Below the pieces are notes generated by a model. The model did no database searches. It had not been told where the DNA came from and worked only from the letters and a program-made list of their open reading frames with translations. Of a DNA stretch of 64,000 nt, positions 1-10,679 are shown in pieces (the first letter of the stretch is position 1; each line of letters begins with the position of its first letter). Where the stretch lies: positions 2,864,501 to 2,928,500 of the forward strand of contig NC_053042.1 of NCBI RefSeq assembly GCF_003473485.1, in the 5' to 3' direction. Both the position numbers and the translations under genes were made by a program. Source of the stretch: Medicago truncatula. Lineage: Eukaryota; Streptophyta; Magnoliopsida; Fabales; Fabaceae.

Positions 1-530
1 CATTTTTATCTTTGATTTAATTGTTATTGAAAAGTACTTTTGAATCTAGGTTTAGGATAATTTATCTATCAAAACAATAATTCTAGACATAGGATTGATG
101 TTTTGATATTCACACAAGGTATCGGTACATAAAGCTTTCGGATCGTTGAATAGATTGAGAAATCGTCGATTAACGATCCGATCGACAATTGGATTGTTTA
201 ATAGTCTGGGAAATCAACTATTGAACAATACAAATGATCTCACATGATTATTTGGACATGAATAATCTTGTTGAGCGATACGTGATAATATGGGTAAAAC
301 GCTAGAATTCATATATGTGATTATTAGGTTATGTTTGACGCATAATCAAGGAACTCTAATTCCAACGTTTTTACGCCTTATTACTCTCAACTTTCACTTT
401 TATACTTGGTTACTAAAACAAACAACATATTATCTTTTAACTTAGAATGATATTTGGTGTCGAATGGTCCGCGATATCGCACTAGTCCCTGAGGAGACGA
501 TATAAATACTTACAATTGTTTGATGCAAAA
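1..530 (+). mobile_element. possible gypsy LTR-end remnant
   Basis: No convincing gene is seen here. The stretch near 455-515, with a 'ctagtccctgaggagacgat' string, resembles the 3' LTR end of plant Ty3/gypsy elements of the Tat/Ogre-Athila kind, as I remember them. The upstream part repeats short 'aatcgtcgattaacgatcc'-like words. No partner LTR or internal domain is visible, so this is at best an old, broken fragment. The short open frame on the minus strand (442-624) has no recognisable content. Confidence 0.3.
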
Positions 531-1208
531 ATATTACATCAATGGAATGGAAATATTTCATGTGCATGATAATAGTAAGGTCAGCCGTAATCTTCGAGAA
601 GTAGTATATAATTTGTCTAATCACAAAAAAAAAAAAACAAAAAACTCAAAGTAAGTAAATTGAATGAAATACCAAGTACATCTTGAATAGGTGGACTAAG
701 TTTGCAAATAGAAAACTTGTATTTGACATAGGTGATAATGTCTTGGAAAACAGCTCCAAATGTGCGGGATAAGTTATCCAGGTGTGTGGAGAAGGTTGGG
801 CAAGATAAAGAAAAGTTGCTGATTGTGTTAAATGGGGCTGCTAGAATGAAAGAAAAAAAAATAGTTGGATGAGTTTGTAATCTGAATTGTTTATTGTGTT
901 TGTAATATGAATTGCTTATTTAACAAAATCATAGAAAGATCCCCGAATCGAACACAATCTAATGGCTCCAAATTGAACAACATCAAAACTCAAACACGAA
1001 AGAAGTATTCACGTTATCCATACCAATCAAAAAAATCTAAAAAAAATGAGAAACTCCATTACTCACTTTCCTAATAAAAAATATAAAACCATCGTTAAAA
1101 TCACCACACTCATTACCATCAACGTATCGACCTCATAAGAATCATCTCTCTCTGTCTCATGAGTTTATACAATTATCAAATCTTTTTTTATTTATTTCTT
1201 TCTTAGTT

Positions 1209-1491
1209 ACGTTTTCACCAGGATTTACCAGCGGTGGAGGATCCTCCAATTTCAATGGCGGATCAACTAGTTTCTCTGATAGATCTATCACGCTTTCATC
1301 CAACATGAACAATAACAACATCTATAACCATACTTTTTCAACCATAGCACAAAATCATCACCACCCTTACTATCAAACCCAACAAGAACAACAAATTCCA
1401 TAAATTTTCATCAGCTCTTCTTCCCAAATCACACAAAGTCAAACATCAAACCTCATCGGAAAACGTATCTACATTGAATTTCAATCTCAAT
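1209..1491 (+). pseudogene. SCL8-like GRAS N-terminal fragment, left arm
   Basis: The plus strand reads FSPGFTSGGGSSNF, then FSDRSITLSSNMNNNNIYNH, then HHHPYYQTQQEQQIP, a stop, and IFISSSSQITQSQTSNLIGK. This order (Gly/Ser-rich start, Asn/Gln-rich stretch, 'IF..SSQI', 'NLIGKR') matches what I recall of the N-terminus of SCL8-type GRAS transcription factors. The expected start codon is ACG here (1209-1211) while the right arm has ATG. No GRAS domain follows, because the sequence turns into the spacer of the inverted repeat. It is a broken, non-coding copy. The family call is from memory of the N-terminus only. Confidence 0.55.
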
Positions 1492-1499
1492 TGGTGAAC

Positions 1500-1991
1500 T
1501 TGTGAAAAAGAAGGGCTTATGAATTCAAGTGGCAAACTTGTGAAATCCATTGGAGAAAGTGGTGACATAGGAGAACTATGTTGGAAATACCTAGGTTTGA
1601 TAGAACAAATTAATAGGTTGGAAAAGATTGTGTTGTTATTGTTTTTGGTGTTGTTGATGTAATTGTAATTGCGAAGGTTAAGGTTGTTGTTGTTGTAGTG
1701 GATGTTTTGGTTTTGAGATTGAAATTCAGCGAATGTACATTTTATGATGAGGTTTGATGTTTGGCTTTGTGTGACTTGAGAAGAATGGTTGATGAAAATT
1801 GACGAAATTTGTTGTTCTTATTCGGTTTGATAGTAAGGGTGGTGAAGATTTTGTGTTATGGTTGAAAAATTATGGTTATAGATGTTGTTGTTCATGCTGG
1901 ATGGAAGTGTGATTGATCTATCAGAGAAACTAGTTTATCCGCTATAAAAATTGGAGGATCCTCCACAACCGGTGAATCCTGGTGAAAACAT
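1500..1991 (-). pseudogene. SCL8-like GRAS N-terminal fragment, right arm and spacer
   Basis: On the minus strand ATG at 1991 opens MFSPGFT, followed by the same Gly/Ser and Asn-rich sequence as the left arm. It then continues through the repeat spacer with FAEFQSQNQNIHYNNNN and later KPRYFQHSSPMSPLSPMDF and TSLPLEFISPSF. The 'SPxSPLSP' block after an Asn-rich linker is what I recall from SCL8-like GRAS proteins, so this copy reaches further into the gene than the left arm. At least two in-frame stops (after NFYSG and after YYQTE) show it is dead. The conserved C-terminal GRAS domain is absent from the window. Confidence 0.55.
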
Positions 1992-2360
1992 GACTACAGA
2001 AAAAAGAAAAAAAAAAACTAAAAGGTTTGGTGATTGCATAAATTCATGAGAGACAGAGAGATGATTCTGATGAGGTCGATACGTTGATGGTAATGAGTGT
2101 GGTGAATTTATCACATGTTTTTAATTTTTATTAGGAAAGTGAGTAAAAGAGTTTACAATTTTTTGGATTTTTTTGAATGGTATGGATAACATGAATATTT
2201 CTTTCGTATTTGAGTTTTGATGTTCAATTTGAAGCCGTTAGATTGTGTTCGATTCATGGATCTTTCTCATTCGTGTTTGACATATTTTGTGTTGTGTTTG
2301 TAATCAGAATTGCTTATTGTGTTTCTAATTTGGATAAAGCAATTCATATTACAAATACAA

Positions 2361-2554
2361 AGCAATCCAGACACACTTCTAATTTCCAACTCCTTTAACA
2401 CCTCCTCAACTTTCTCACCAATAGTTTCACCCTGTGATTTGGCATTAGCTCTCCTTCTTCTCCTAGGAGCAGAAAGGGGAGGAAGTGCATCATTAGGCAC
2501 AATAGCTGCTGGTTGTGTTTGATGATGACTAGGATCAATTTGATTCTCCATCAT
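2361..2554 (-). pseudogene. unrecognised coding-like fragment
   Basis: A minus-strand frame starts MMENQIDPSHHQTQPAAIVP, then has a basic RRRRRANAKSQGE block and a short helical VEEVLKELEI stretch. It then runs into the outer end of the inverted repeat. It has the look of a real protein N-terminus rather than random sequence, but I do not recognise the family. It may be an exon cut off by the inverted duplication. Confidence that it ever coded is moderate, and there is no sign of a complete gene now. Confidence 0.3.
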
Positions 2555-2769
2555 TAAAAAAGTTATAAAAATTCAAGTGTTTTAGATTTGGTATTAGTTA
2601 TAATTGTCTAAATATTTAACTCTTAAAACACACATAGTCATATAGTAGGAAAAATACACAAGTGCATGAACATACACTTATACACATGGTACATACATTT
2701 CACATACACATACTTGCAGATCAAACACATAAAACAAACAAACATATCCAAACTTTATAATTTTTACAT

Positions 2770-3022
2770 GCATATGAGAGCAAATTCAAAACTGATGAAA
2801 TAAAAACATATAATAAACATATCCAATTTTTAAAATTTTTACACATGCATATCATACACTTATAGTAGATAAATAAATCAAAGCAAATTCAAAACTGATA
2901 AAATAAAAGCATATAATAAACATATCCAAATTTTAAAATTTTTACACATGCATATCATACACTTATAGTAGATAAATAAATCAAATCAAATTCAAAACTG
3001 ATAAAATAAAAGCATATATTAT
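2770..3022 (+). repeat. tandem repeat, 103-bp unit, about 2.5 copies
   Basis: Units begin at 2770, 2847 and 2950 with 'gcatat' and run through 'caaattcaaaactgat' and 'taaaatttttacacat'. The first unit is 77 bases because it lacks a 26-base 'tcatacacttatagtag' part. The second is 103 bases and the third is cut off after about 73. They differ by only a few bases, so the expansion is recent. Confidence 0.85.
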
Positions 3023-3025
3023 ATG

Positions 3026-3207
3026 AGTAGTGATATTTTGATAACCATTTTGGTACAACCTTTGAGACAATTTTGTTGTTCTCTCTTCTTATTGGTCAAA
3101 AACAATAGAGAGAGAAAAAGGAAGAGAGAGAATAAAAACATAATGTGAGTATGAGAGAGAAAGTTGTACAAAAATTATACCGAATTGATTGTACAAATAT
3201 CATTTCT
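3026..3207. mobile_element. MITE, family A copy 1
   Basis: The element has ends like gtagtgatatttt and gtacaaatatcatttc. Its core 'ctcttcttattggtcaaaaa' is followed by AG-rich sequence and 'taatgtgagtatgagaga'. Closely related copies lie at 30545-30726 and, more diverged, at 57091-57260. The superfamily is not clear from the sequence. Confidence 0.65.
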
Positions 3208-3618
3208 CTATATTATATAGGGAGATCAAACATTATCATGAGTTATAAAAAAATTCAATATAGTACTAAGTACTATGTAAATGTTTGTAATGTAAAGAAA
3301 ATAAATGTGAAACTTTTTAATCTTTATAGAACAAGGTACTATGTAAATCTTTGTAATAATGTAAAAAAAGAGAGTGTGAAACTTTTTAAAATAAACATAA
3401 CGTAGAATTCTAATAGTAGTAAACATAATTCAAATAAACATACAATCTTCATAGGGTAAACTAAACCATATTGAAGGCTTAATGAACATGAAGGCTTATG
3501 GAACCTAATGAATACGTGATCAAGTGTCCAAAGGTTACAAGTAATGAAGGCCTAATAAACAGAACACAAATAAACGTACCAAACAAGAGCTAGATCCAAT
3601 CTACATATAATTTCTTAA

Positions 3619-5072
3619 AGGCTTAAATATGCATTTCATCCTTGCAATTATAGATCATTTGATTTTTCATCCATAAACTTACTAATCCTTCTATTTTGCC
3701 TCTGCAAATATTAATCATTTGAATTTTCGTCTTAATTAAAAAAATTTGCTTAGGTGGATGGCAAAGACCATTTTACCCATATCTTCTTCCCTCATTCTCC
3801 TTCTCTTCTTCTCTCCCTCCCTCTCCCTATCCTTCTGTTTCACCACCAGCACCCACCCACCCACTCCCTCTCCTTCAACAAGGACTTGAAGCTTTTAAAC
3901 ATTAACAAAGATGCTACCATTATCATTTAATTAGTTTGTGCTTGTTTTTGTGCTTTTCGTCAAAATCAAAGTGTGTGGCTTATGTTCATCACTTGAACAA
4001 AACTGTTTTTACTCTCTGCTGTTCATTATCTTCAAAGTCCCTGCAAATAGAACAACCACAAACTCAATTTTCACAAATCTCAATTTTTTGTGGCTTCATC
4101 AAGAACAACTACAAACTAAAACAAAATTGTCCTCTGTCACAAGAACAATCACCAAAACAGAAGCTTTCTCTCAAATACAAACTCAAATATTCTTTGTTTT
4201 TCATGTTGTTTCTCTCACCACCGCGTGAAACCGAGAATCGTTCGAAGCTAATCGGAATCGCAATCACAGCCACAATCACAACATCGACGATGCAAACGTG
4301 AAGCACCCATCAACGGCGGAGAAGAAACAAAAACCGCACCACGACGGAGAATAACCCATCAACGGCGACGGTGATAGCAGATTAGCAGTACCTTTAATGT
4401 GTTGATATAGTATCTTCTTCATCATTTTTTCCTAAATCAAAAACCCCAAAATAATCAAATCGGAAATGGAAGGTGAGCGTGAAAGTCGCCGGCGATGTTG
4501 CCTTCACCAGCACCGGTGCAAAATTGAGGAATTTCGCCGGCGATATTACCTTCACCGGCGCTGGTGCAAAATTGAGGAATTTGTGGATTTGTGGAAGCAA
4601 CAAATTCAAACCAAGCACACCGTAAATCTCACCGTTGGATGATGATGGATCGAGTTTGAGGATTCATGAGGTGGTTGATGCAGTGGGTACTGCGGCGGTG
4701 GTTGTGGTACGTCGCAGAGGTGGAAAATGAAGGAAAAATAAGAAGAAGGAAAAGAACGAGGGAAGAAGAGAAGGAGATTGAGGAAAGAAGGCAGGGATAA
4801 TTTTGACATTTCAAGTTTTTCTTTGTTCATTAAGGGCAAAATGGTCTATTCAGGTGTTATTTGTTGACTCATAATAGCCTTTTACTAATCAGCTTGTGCC
4901 ACGTCACTTTTATGTGACTAATGACATGCCACGTCAGTAATCAAACGAGATTATGACGAAAATTCAAATGATTAATATTTGCAGGGGTAAAATGGGAGGA
5001 TTAGTAAGCTCAAGGATGAAAAATCAAATATCAAATGACCTATAATTGTAGGGATGAAATGCATATTTAAGC
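3619..5072. mobile_element. Mutator-like non-autonomous element with long TIRs
   Basis: The ends are inverted repeats of at least 110 bases beginning gcttaaatatgcatttcatc (from 3621) and its reverse complement (to 5072). The target 'atttcttaa' stands on both sides (3610-3618 and 5073-5081), a 9-bp duplication typical of Mutator-like elements. The 1.2-kb interior is less AT-rich than its surroundings, holds no transposase that I can recognise, and includes a 48-bp tandem pair. It may hold captured host sequence. The near-perfect target duplication suggests a fairly recent insertion. Confidence 0.8.
4486..4581. repeat. 48-bp tandem duplication inside the Mutator-like element
   Basis: Two adjacent copies (4486-4533 and 4534-4581) start tcgccggcgat and end aaaattgaggaat, differing at about four positions. 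They are CG-rich compared with the rest of the window. Confidence 0.85.
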
Positions 5073-5081
5073 ATTTCTTAA

Positions 5082-5640
5082 ATTACATAGATATAAACAC
5101 ACCATACATGCAAACAACTTCATACATTTTAATTAAAAAAATACAAATCACCACAAAACTTACAAGTGTCCAAAGGTTCCCCAACCAAAGCTACTCCAGC
5201 CAAAGTTTCTCAAGTTACAGCCTCCATCTTTTCAAACCACGTACAAACACAAAAAAAAAAAAAAAAAAAGGGGAAAAAAAGTCAGCAGTAAAACACATTA
5301 TATTATAAAGATTTAAAGTAAAAAACTAAAAACAAAACCCTAACCTTCGGTGGGTGTTGAATAAAAAGATTGTTGATATTAGTACATAACACATAGTTAT
5401 AACAAGGATTAAATGAGATGAAACACATTTATAACATCAAAATCCATGAAACAGAGAATAAAAATTCGGGAAATTAAATCTCACACGATGACGAAAAGGG
5501 AAACGAATTTCTGAAACCCAATGATGAAGTAACACGAACCAAAGTTTAAGCAACATAAAAGTGTGAAGAATCGAGTTTATGTGAGAAAAAGGAATCGAAA
5601 GAGGACCATGGTTTTTGGATCGAACAGGCTGCAGAAGAAA
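5082..5640. other. stretch without a recognised gene
   Basis: AT-rich sequence with a poly-A run near 5250-5269. Short open frames here look like chance. On the minus strand this is downstream of the promoter-like block at 5750-5825, but no convincing exon follows. Confidence 0.4.
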
Positions 5641-5760
5641 ATAAGGGATTTTTTTTTTTAATCAAAAATCAAGTTTTTTAGGGTTTGGTGTTTGGATCTT
5701 CTTCTCAGATCTGAAGCATAAGAGAACAAGAGAGAAACACTATCTGAACTGAAACGACGC

Positions 5761-5823
5761 TAGGGTTTCTCTAAGTGGTTTTTATTGTTTTGTGGAGTTG
5801 AGTATGGGCTATTGTTATGGGCC
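5761..5823. promoter_or_regulatory. telo-box and site II elements, possible two-way promoter
   Basis: A telo-box (tagggttt, 5761-5768) and two site II words (tgggct 5805-5810, tgggcc 5818-5823) lie together. Site II next to a telo-box is the known signature of plant ribosomal and growth-linked promoters. The order (telo-box on the low-coordinate side) fits a minus-strand transcript starting near 5750, while the eL39 gene lies about 500 bases away on the plus strand. Confidence 0.45.
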
Positions 5824-6257
5824 TTCTTAACTTGGATACAAGTAGCCCAATACTAGTTTAGCAACGGTTCGAGTCGGTATTTGCTGATTCGTTTTTCACC
5901 AATTGCATCCATACAAGGGTTACCCGAGTGATCCGGTTTTTCCGCTTTAATCGACCGTGGGTTAACAAGCCTTCAGGTTGGTCGGATTGGGCCAGTTTAC
6001 ACATTTCTGTCCAGCCTTAATTAATTACATGTTAGTGTAGTAAAGGATCCAAATGCCCAAAAGTGACGAGATATTTATTTTTAGGGATAAAAAACCTAAA
6101 ATTAAATAATGTTGGGGACAAAGACAAAAATAACCCCTAAAAATTAAAATGAAAATAAATTACAAAAACATATTAAAAAAATTAAATAATTTTCGTCAAA
6201 AATAAATAATGAGAGTGAAGCCTCTAAAATAAAAATAAAAATAAAATTAACGAGAGC

Positions 6258-6290
6258 TATAAAACCAGGTCGAGTAAGCCATTAGGGTTT
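6258..6290 (+). promoter_or_regulatory. TATA-like box and telo-box of the eL39 gene
   Basis: A tataaaa word (6258-6264) is followed by a telo-box (tagggttt, 6283-6290), about 80 bases before the start codon. Telo-boxes close to the transcription start are typical of plant ribosomal protein genes. Confidence 0.6.
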
Positions 6291-6369
6291 GGTATCCGCC
6301 GTTGTTGGTTCAGCATTTCATCTCCAGACGCAGCCGAAGAAGAAGGAAGAAGAAGAAGCAGCTGCAAAA

Positions 6370-6732
<363 letters not shown>

Positions 6733-7039
6733 GGTTTTTTAGTTTATGGGTTTAGTTTTTGTTATGAAAAAGACAGTGGCTTTTGTTGTTTGAGTTTTTA
6801 ATGTTTTGATTATTGTCTATTGAGACTGAGATCACTGTTGTTTTTTAAGGATGTAATTGTGGCTTTTAAAACCACATTTTGTTTCATTTAGTGGTGTTGA
6901 TTATACATTGATTTTTCGTCTAGTGATTTTGATGTTGTTAGATAGAATGAATGATTTTTAATCTGTTTGTTTATCTGTTTATGCTGCTGTTGTGATGCTT
7001 AGATGTGAAATTATGTCCCACATTTGAGCTGATTTTGGT

Positions 7040-7560
7040 GAAAGTTGTTTGTATAATAGCCCTGTCTAGGTAAACAACTTGTTTTGCTGCTTATAGCATA
7101 AGCGCTTGTGAATAAGCTATTTCAATAACACAAGCTAAAATAAAGTCATATTTTTTTTTTGGTATAATCTAAAGCTTCTTTTATAAGCTATCGTTGCTGA
7201 AAACTTTGTTATCATAGCCCTGTTTAGGAAGACAAATTATTAGTTTGAGTACTCACGAATAAGCTATTTCTATAAAGATAAAGTAAGATAAAGTGAAAAT
7301 GTTTTCGTATAATCTATAAGCTGTTTTTCATGGTTTTTGATAGAACACTATGGTGTCGATTGATTTATGTATCCGACCCCACCCAGTGGGCGGGTTCAAG
7401 CTTGGTTGTTGTATAAGCTGTTTTAATAAGCTATAAGCTATTCTGGAGATTTTATAGGAAATAAGATGTATTCAGCTGTTTTTATAAAAGTCTTCCAACA
7501 GTCACAAGTGCTTATGCTAGTAGATAAGCTCAAATAAGCTAATCCAAGCAGCCTCTATGT
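7040..7560. repeat. hAT-like MITE debris ('aagctataagc' repeats)
   Basis: The words ataagctat, aagctgttt and 'tataatctataagct' recur. 'agccctgt(c/t)tagg' appears twice (near 7059 and 7216), and the block ends 'taatccaagcagcc'. This matches the common legume repeat whose ends resemble AGGCTGTTTGG and whose body is full of 'cttataagct'. It seems to be two nested or tandem partial copies, both degraded. Confidence 0.45.
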
Positions 7561-7754
7561 TTGTATGTATTTCCTCATGGAAGAAATTGTGCTTTAGGTG
7601 GTTCAGTTAAGCCCGCGTTCTTCCACTGCCCTTGCGCCTGGGTACTTGGTTTATCGTGTGTTTCTTTTCGGAGGAATTCTTCCCTCCTCTTAACACAAAC
7701 AATAATTACCGTTAAAATGTTATATATGTTTTGGTACAATTTTGTTGTTTGAAA

Positions 7755-8255
7755 ATTAGAAATGTGTATTTTGCCTGGGTTCACCCTGTTGAATAATCCT
7801 AGACTGCACTTCTTGGCAAGATACTCCATTGGAAATGAAATTCAAGAGTATTTTTCTTGACATAATTTTTCTTTGATAAACTATACTATATTAGAGTCCT
7901 ACTCTAGGCAAGATACAAACAGCTTTGGAGAAATGTTGCTCTTACGAATCAAGTTTCCAAAAGTTCATTTTACACAAACACTGATATTCCAAATATTATA
8001 ATTAATTTAGAATATAACAAATATTCCTATTCTATTCTGTCTTTGTCTTTTTAAACATTTTTTTCAGTAAACAATTTTGTATGGTCTCATGTCACCTCGA
8101 TAGATCTGTAGTCCATAAACAATTTGTATGGTCTCATGTCACCTAGTTAAGATTTTGTATGGTCTCCAAATATTCTTTTTACGACTTATGTGGAGGGAAG
8201 TAGTTTTTTGAGCACATAACTTGCATTGCAGCTTGATTTTCTCACACCATTGAAT
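7755..8255. repeat. dispersed duplication, copy 1
   Basis: About 500 bases match 12905-13365 in the same direction with many small differences. Shared words include gttgaataatcctagactg, 'ccaaaagttcattttac', 'caaatattcctattctatt' and 'acttatgtggagggaagt'. No gene is recognised in either copy. Confidence 0.75.
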
Positions 8256-8747
8256 CGCATGCTTTGAAATCAACATATGAGAACTTCTTTTCCTTCATTG
8301 TTCAGAGAATACCTTTTTACATGTTTGCTAGGAAGTCCAGAAATTTTAGTTTTGTAGTATTACATTTTTACTGGTTGATTGCATGATTTGACATTTAACA
8401 TGGTGTCTTTCTCCATGAGCACACTTGCAATGTATTAAAGCTAAATATTGTAAATTATTATTGATAACCAACAGCATAAGGCAGAACTTCTGAGAACTCA
8501 AGACCATTGATCATACTCATAGTCTTACTCAGTTGTGGCCTCGAAACGTCGTTGTTTCCTTGTCCTTCTTTTGTTTGTTCTCGGGAATGATCTTTGGAAT
8601 CACTTTTAACACGTGATAATGTGGTTTTAATTTCTTCTTCAAGCTTGTTATCATTATTTATAAATTTATCATTGTTGGTAAAGTAACATTAATGCAAGTC
8701 CCACTCTTTCATCACCTTAAATTCAAAAAGATCAACTAACACCCCTA

Positions 8748-9017
8748 TTAGCCGGACTTGAAATAGCAATTTACCATCAACGAAGTGATGGTCATTTCAC
8801 CTATAGGAAGATGAAAACTGCTCATCTCTGTGTGGCGCCTCTCTGAGAATGTAGTCAAGAGGTCATGGTCTACCTGACCATAATTTGTCTTTAACAACGG
8901 GTAAAGATCATATGCCTCCGCTACATTCGAGAACCAATCCACATCTTCTGCAGCCTTTTGCACATTTATTATTCTCTTAGCATTGTTGATTATCTTGAGG
9001 GTTTTTTCACGCTCCTG
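8748..9017 (-). pseudogene. plant mobile domain (PMD) fragment
   Basis: The minus-strand frame reads LYPLLKTNYGQVDHDLLTTF, then SERRHTEMSSFHLPIGEMTI. 'hallsaLveRW..et.tFHLP.GEmt.tl' is the conserved start of the plant mobile domain (the 'aminotransferase-like' domain found in transposon-linked and MAIL/MAIN-type proteins). Only about 60 residues of it are here. The frame then loses similarity on the low-coordinate side, where LQDVA-like sequence is expected. The Lys/Asn-rich stretch before it (KTLKIINNAKRIINVQKAAE) could be an adjoining exon. It is most likely a gene fragment, with no complete gene nearby. Confidence 0.6.
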
Positions 9018-9282
9018 AGAAAAAATCACGACAAGCATTCACAAATATTATTTATAGAAAAATTCACTTGTATTCGGCTAATTAATAATGACATTCACAT
9101 ATATTTTCCAAAACGCATACACTTAGGTGAAGAATACTATTTCACTTGAATATTTTCCACTAATTTCTGGATTAGGCAGTGTTAGTAATCAAGATAGTAA
9201 AAAATGAACATACTGAGTGAGTTTCAATTCTAAAAAATCTAAATTACTGGTCACTAAGCAGCCTGAAGACTAAAAGTTAGTT

Positions 9283-10619
9283 TGAAGGTGAGAAACACAC
9301 AGGGGGTTGAATTGTGTTGGCTTTTTCTTCTTTTTCTCCTAAGCTGAAAACACTGATCAGAAGCAGATAGAGCTCTACTTCTGAAGTGATGTTCAGAACT
9401 AGATGCAGCGGATAAAACAGAGAGAGAGAGAGAGAGAAGAAAGACACAAAACAATTATACAAGTTCCTTCCACAAACCGGAAGTCAGTCATGTCCCTTCC
9501 ACAAACCGGAAGTCGGTCATGTCCCCCTTGCATTTCCAAGGAGAGTTCACTATGTAATATTTGATTACAATTGCTCACTGCTAAAAACTAGCAAGAGACT
9601 TCAAATTGCTCAAGCACAACTGCAAGAGACTTCCTATGCTCCTGAACACAATCAAAAGACTTCTAATGCTCAAGCACAACTGCAAGAGACTTCTTAATTC
9701 AAACACAATTACAAAGAAAAATGTTTGAGGTTGAACACTTGATATACAATCAGTGGTGTTCACAATACAAATCAGATACATACTCTTAAGACTTTAGAAT
9801 TTCTAAGATATGAACTTTGATAAGAAATTCTAAATGAACTTTTGAGTGCAGAACAATTTTAGCAGAGTTTTGGCACTTGTAATTCTTGGTATTGTTCTCT
9901 CTTAAAACTCTAAGTCTTCACTCCTTTATATAGAGGTGTGAAAGAGACGTTGTGAATTAGTAGCACATCAAAAAAGAGTCGTTTGAAGCTTTGATCAATC
10001 ACCAATGATCTTTTGCCTGATATGGTTATTGTCCTATGAATGATCAATTTCAAATGCATTCCCATTGTGAAGTAACATCGTTGCAGACAGAGCTGTTTTT
10101 CTTGTCTTGTAGCAGAGACAAAGAACAGAGTAGTGGAGGCAGTGGTTGTACAATTCGTACAATCGTACTTTGTCAACGTTCTTTGAAGAACAAGCATCCA
10201 ATGCCTTCAAATCCTTTCAAATTAGCCGTTGCTTCACTTTTTCAGTCTTCAACAATGCTTAGACGAGATTGAATCCATTGAACAACTTTGGAAGCTTTAA
10301 GTTGCATCTCCCGATGAACTGCAGCTTCTGGTGATTTTCAGCTTCTAATGACTTGCTTCTGATGACGTCACCACTTCAGGAGCACTTTGTCTTCAGGAGC
10401 GCTTTGTCTTCAGGAGCAATTTTCTTCAAACGCTTTAAGCTTCCCTTTTTGTTGATTCCTTTGCTCTTTATTGTTCTTCCAAAACCTTTTTAAGATGTCA
10501 AATTTTGTCTATAGTCCTGTACACTTGAACAAACATTAGCATATCCAATTGACAATTTTTAATACCTTGTTATCATCAAAACTCTCAAGGGTTAATGTTA
10601 AACACATTTTGATCCAACA
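9283..10619 (-). mobile_element. copia (SIRE/Maximus-like) LTR, apparently solo
   Basis: Read on the minus strand, the segment begins TGTTGGATCAAAATGTGTTT and ends caaccccctgtgtgtttctc plus accttca. That is what I recall of legume SIRE-type copia LTRs, and its 1.3-kb length fits. No primer site, coding domain or second LTR is next to it, and the flanks do not show a clean 5-bp duplication, so it is a solo or truncated fossil. It contains small internal repeats of its own at 9463-9530 and about 9590-9710. Confidence 0.55.
9463..9710. repeat. minisatellites inside the copia LTR
   Basis: Two copies of 'ccttccacaaaccggaagtc' followed by 'agtcatgt' or 'ggtcatgt' lie at about 9463-9523. A looser array built on 'caagagacttc' and 'tgctcaagcacaact' repeats three to four times between about 9590 and 9710. 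Confidence 0.7.
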
Positions 10620-10679
10620 ATCTAGTCATCCACTTACTGTATCTTTTATCCTTTCCATTTCCTCATCTCTTTCTTTGTT

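Larger units (their letters stand above)
896..2360. repeat. large inverted duplication (hairpin) of a GRAS gene start
   Basis: The sequence from about 896 to 1490 is repeated in reverse complement from about 1713 to 2360, with a spacer of about 220 bases. By eye the arms agree at roughly 80-90% over most of their length, including the upstream untranslated-looking part (cacactcattaccatcaacg), the coding-like part and the flanking 'tttgtaatatgaattgctt' word. A transcript across it would fold into a hairpin with a stem of several hundred base pairs. Right-arm length is less certain because it carries about 50 extra bases at its outer end. No clear target-site duplication was found. Confidence 0.8.

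Noticed and set aside
3936-4301. Open frame of 121 codons inside the Mutator-like element
   Set aside because: Overlaps another frame of similar length and has no domain-like pattern. It is better explained as element interior.
5600-5640. Short minus-strand gene starting MVLFRFLFLT
   Set aside because: Only about ten codons before a stop, with no continuing exon found.
8958-9149. Open frame of 63 codons on the plus strand
   Set aside because: Begins at TTG, overlaps the PMD fragment on the other strand and has no family features.
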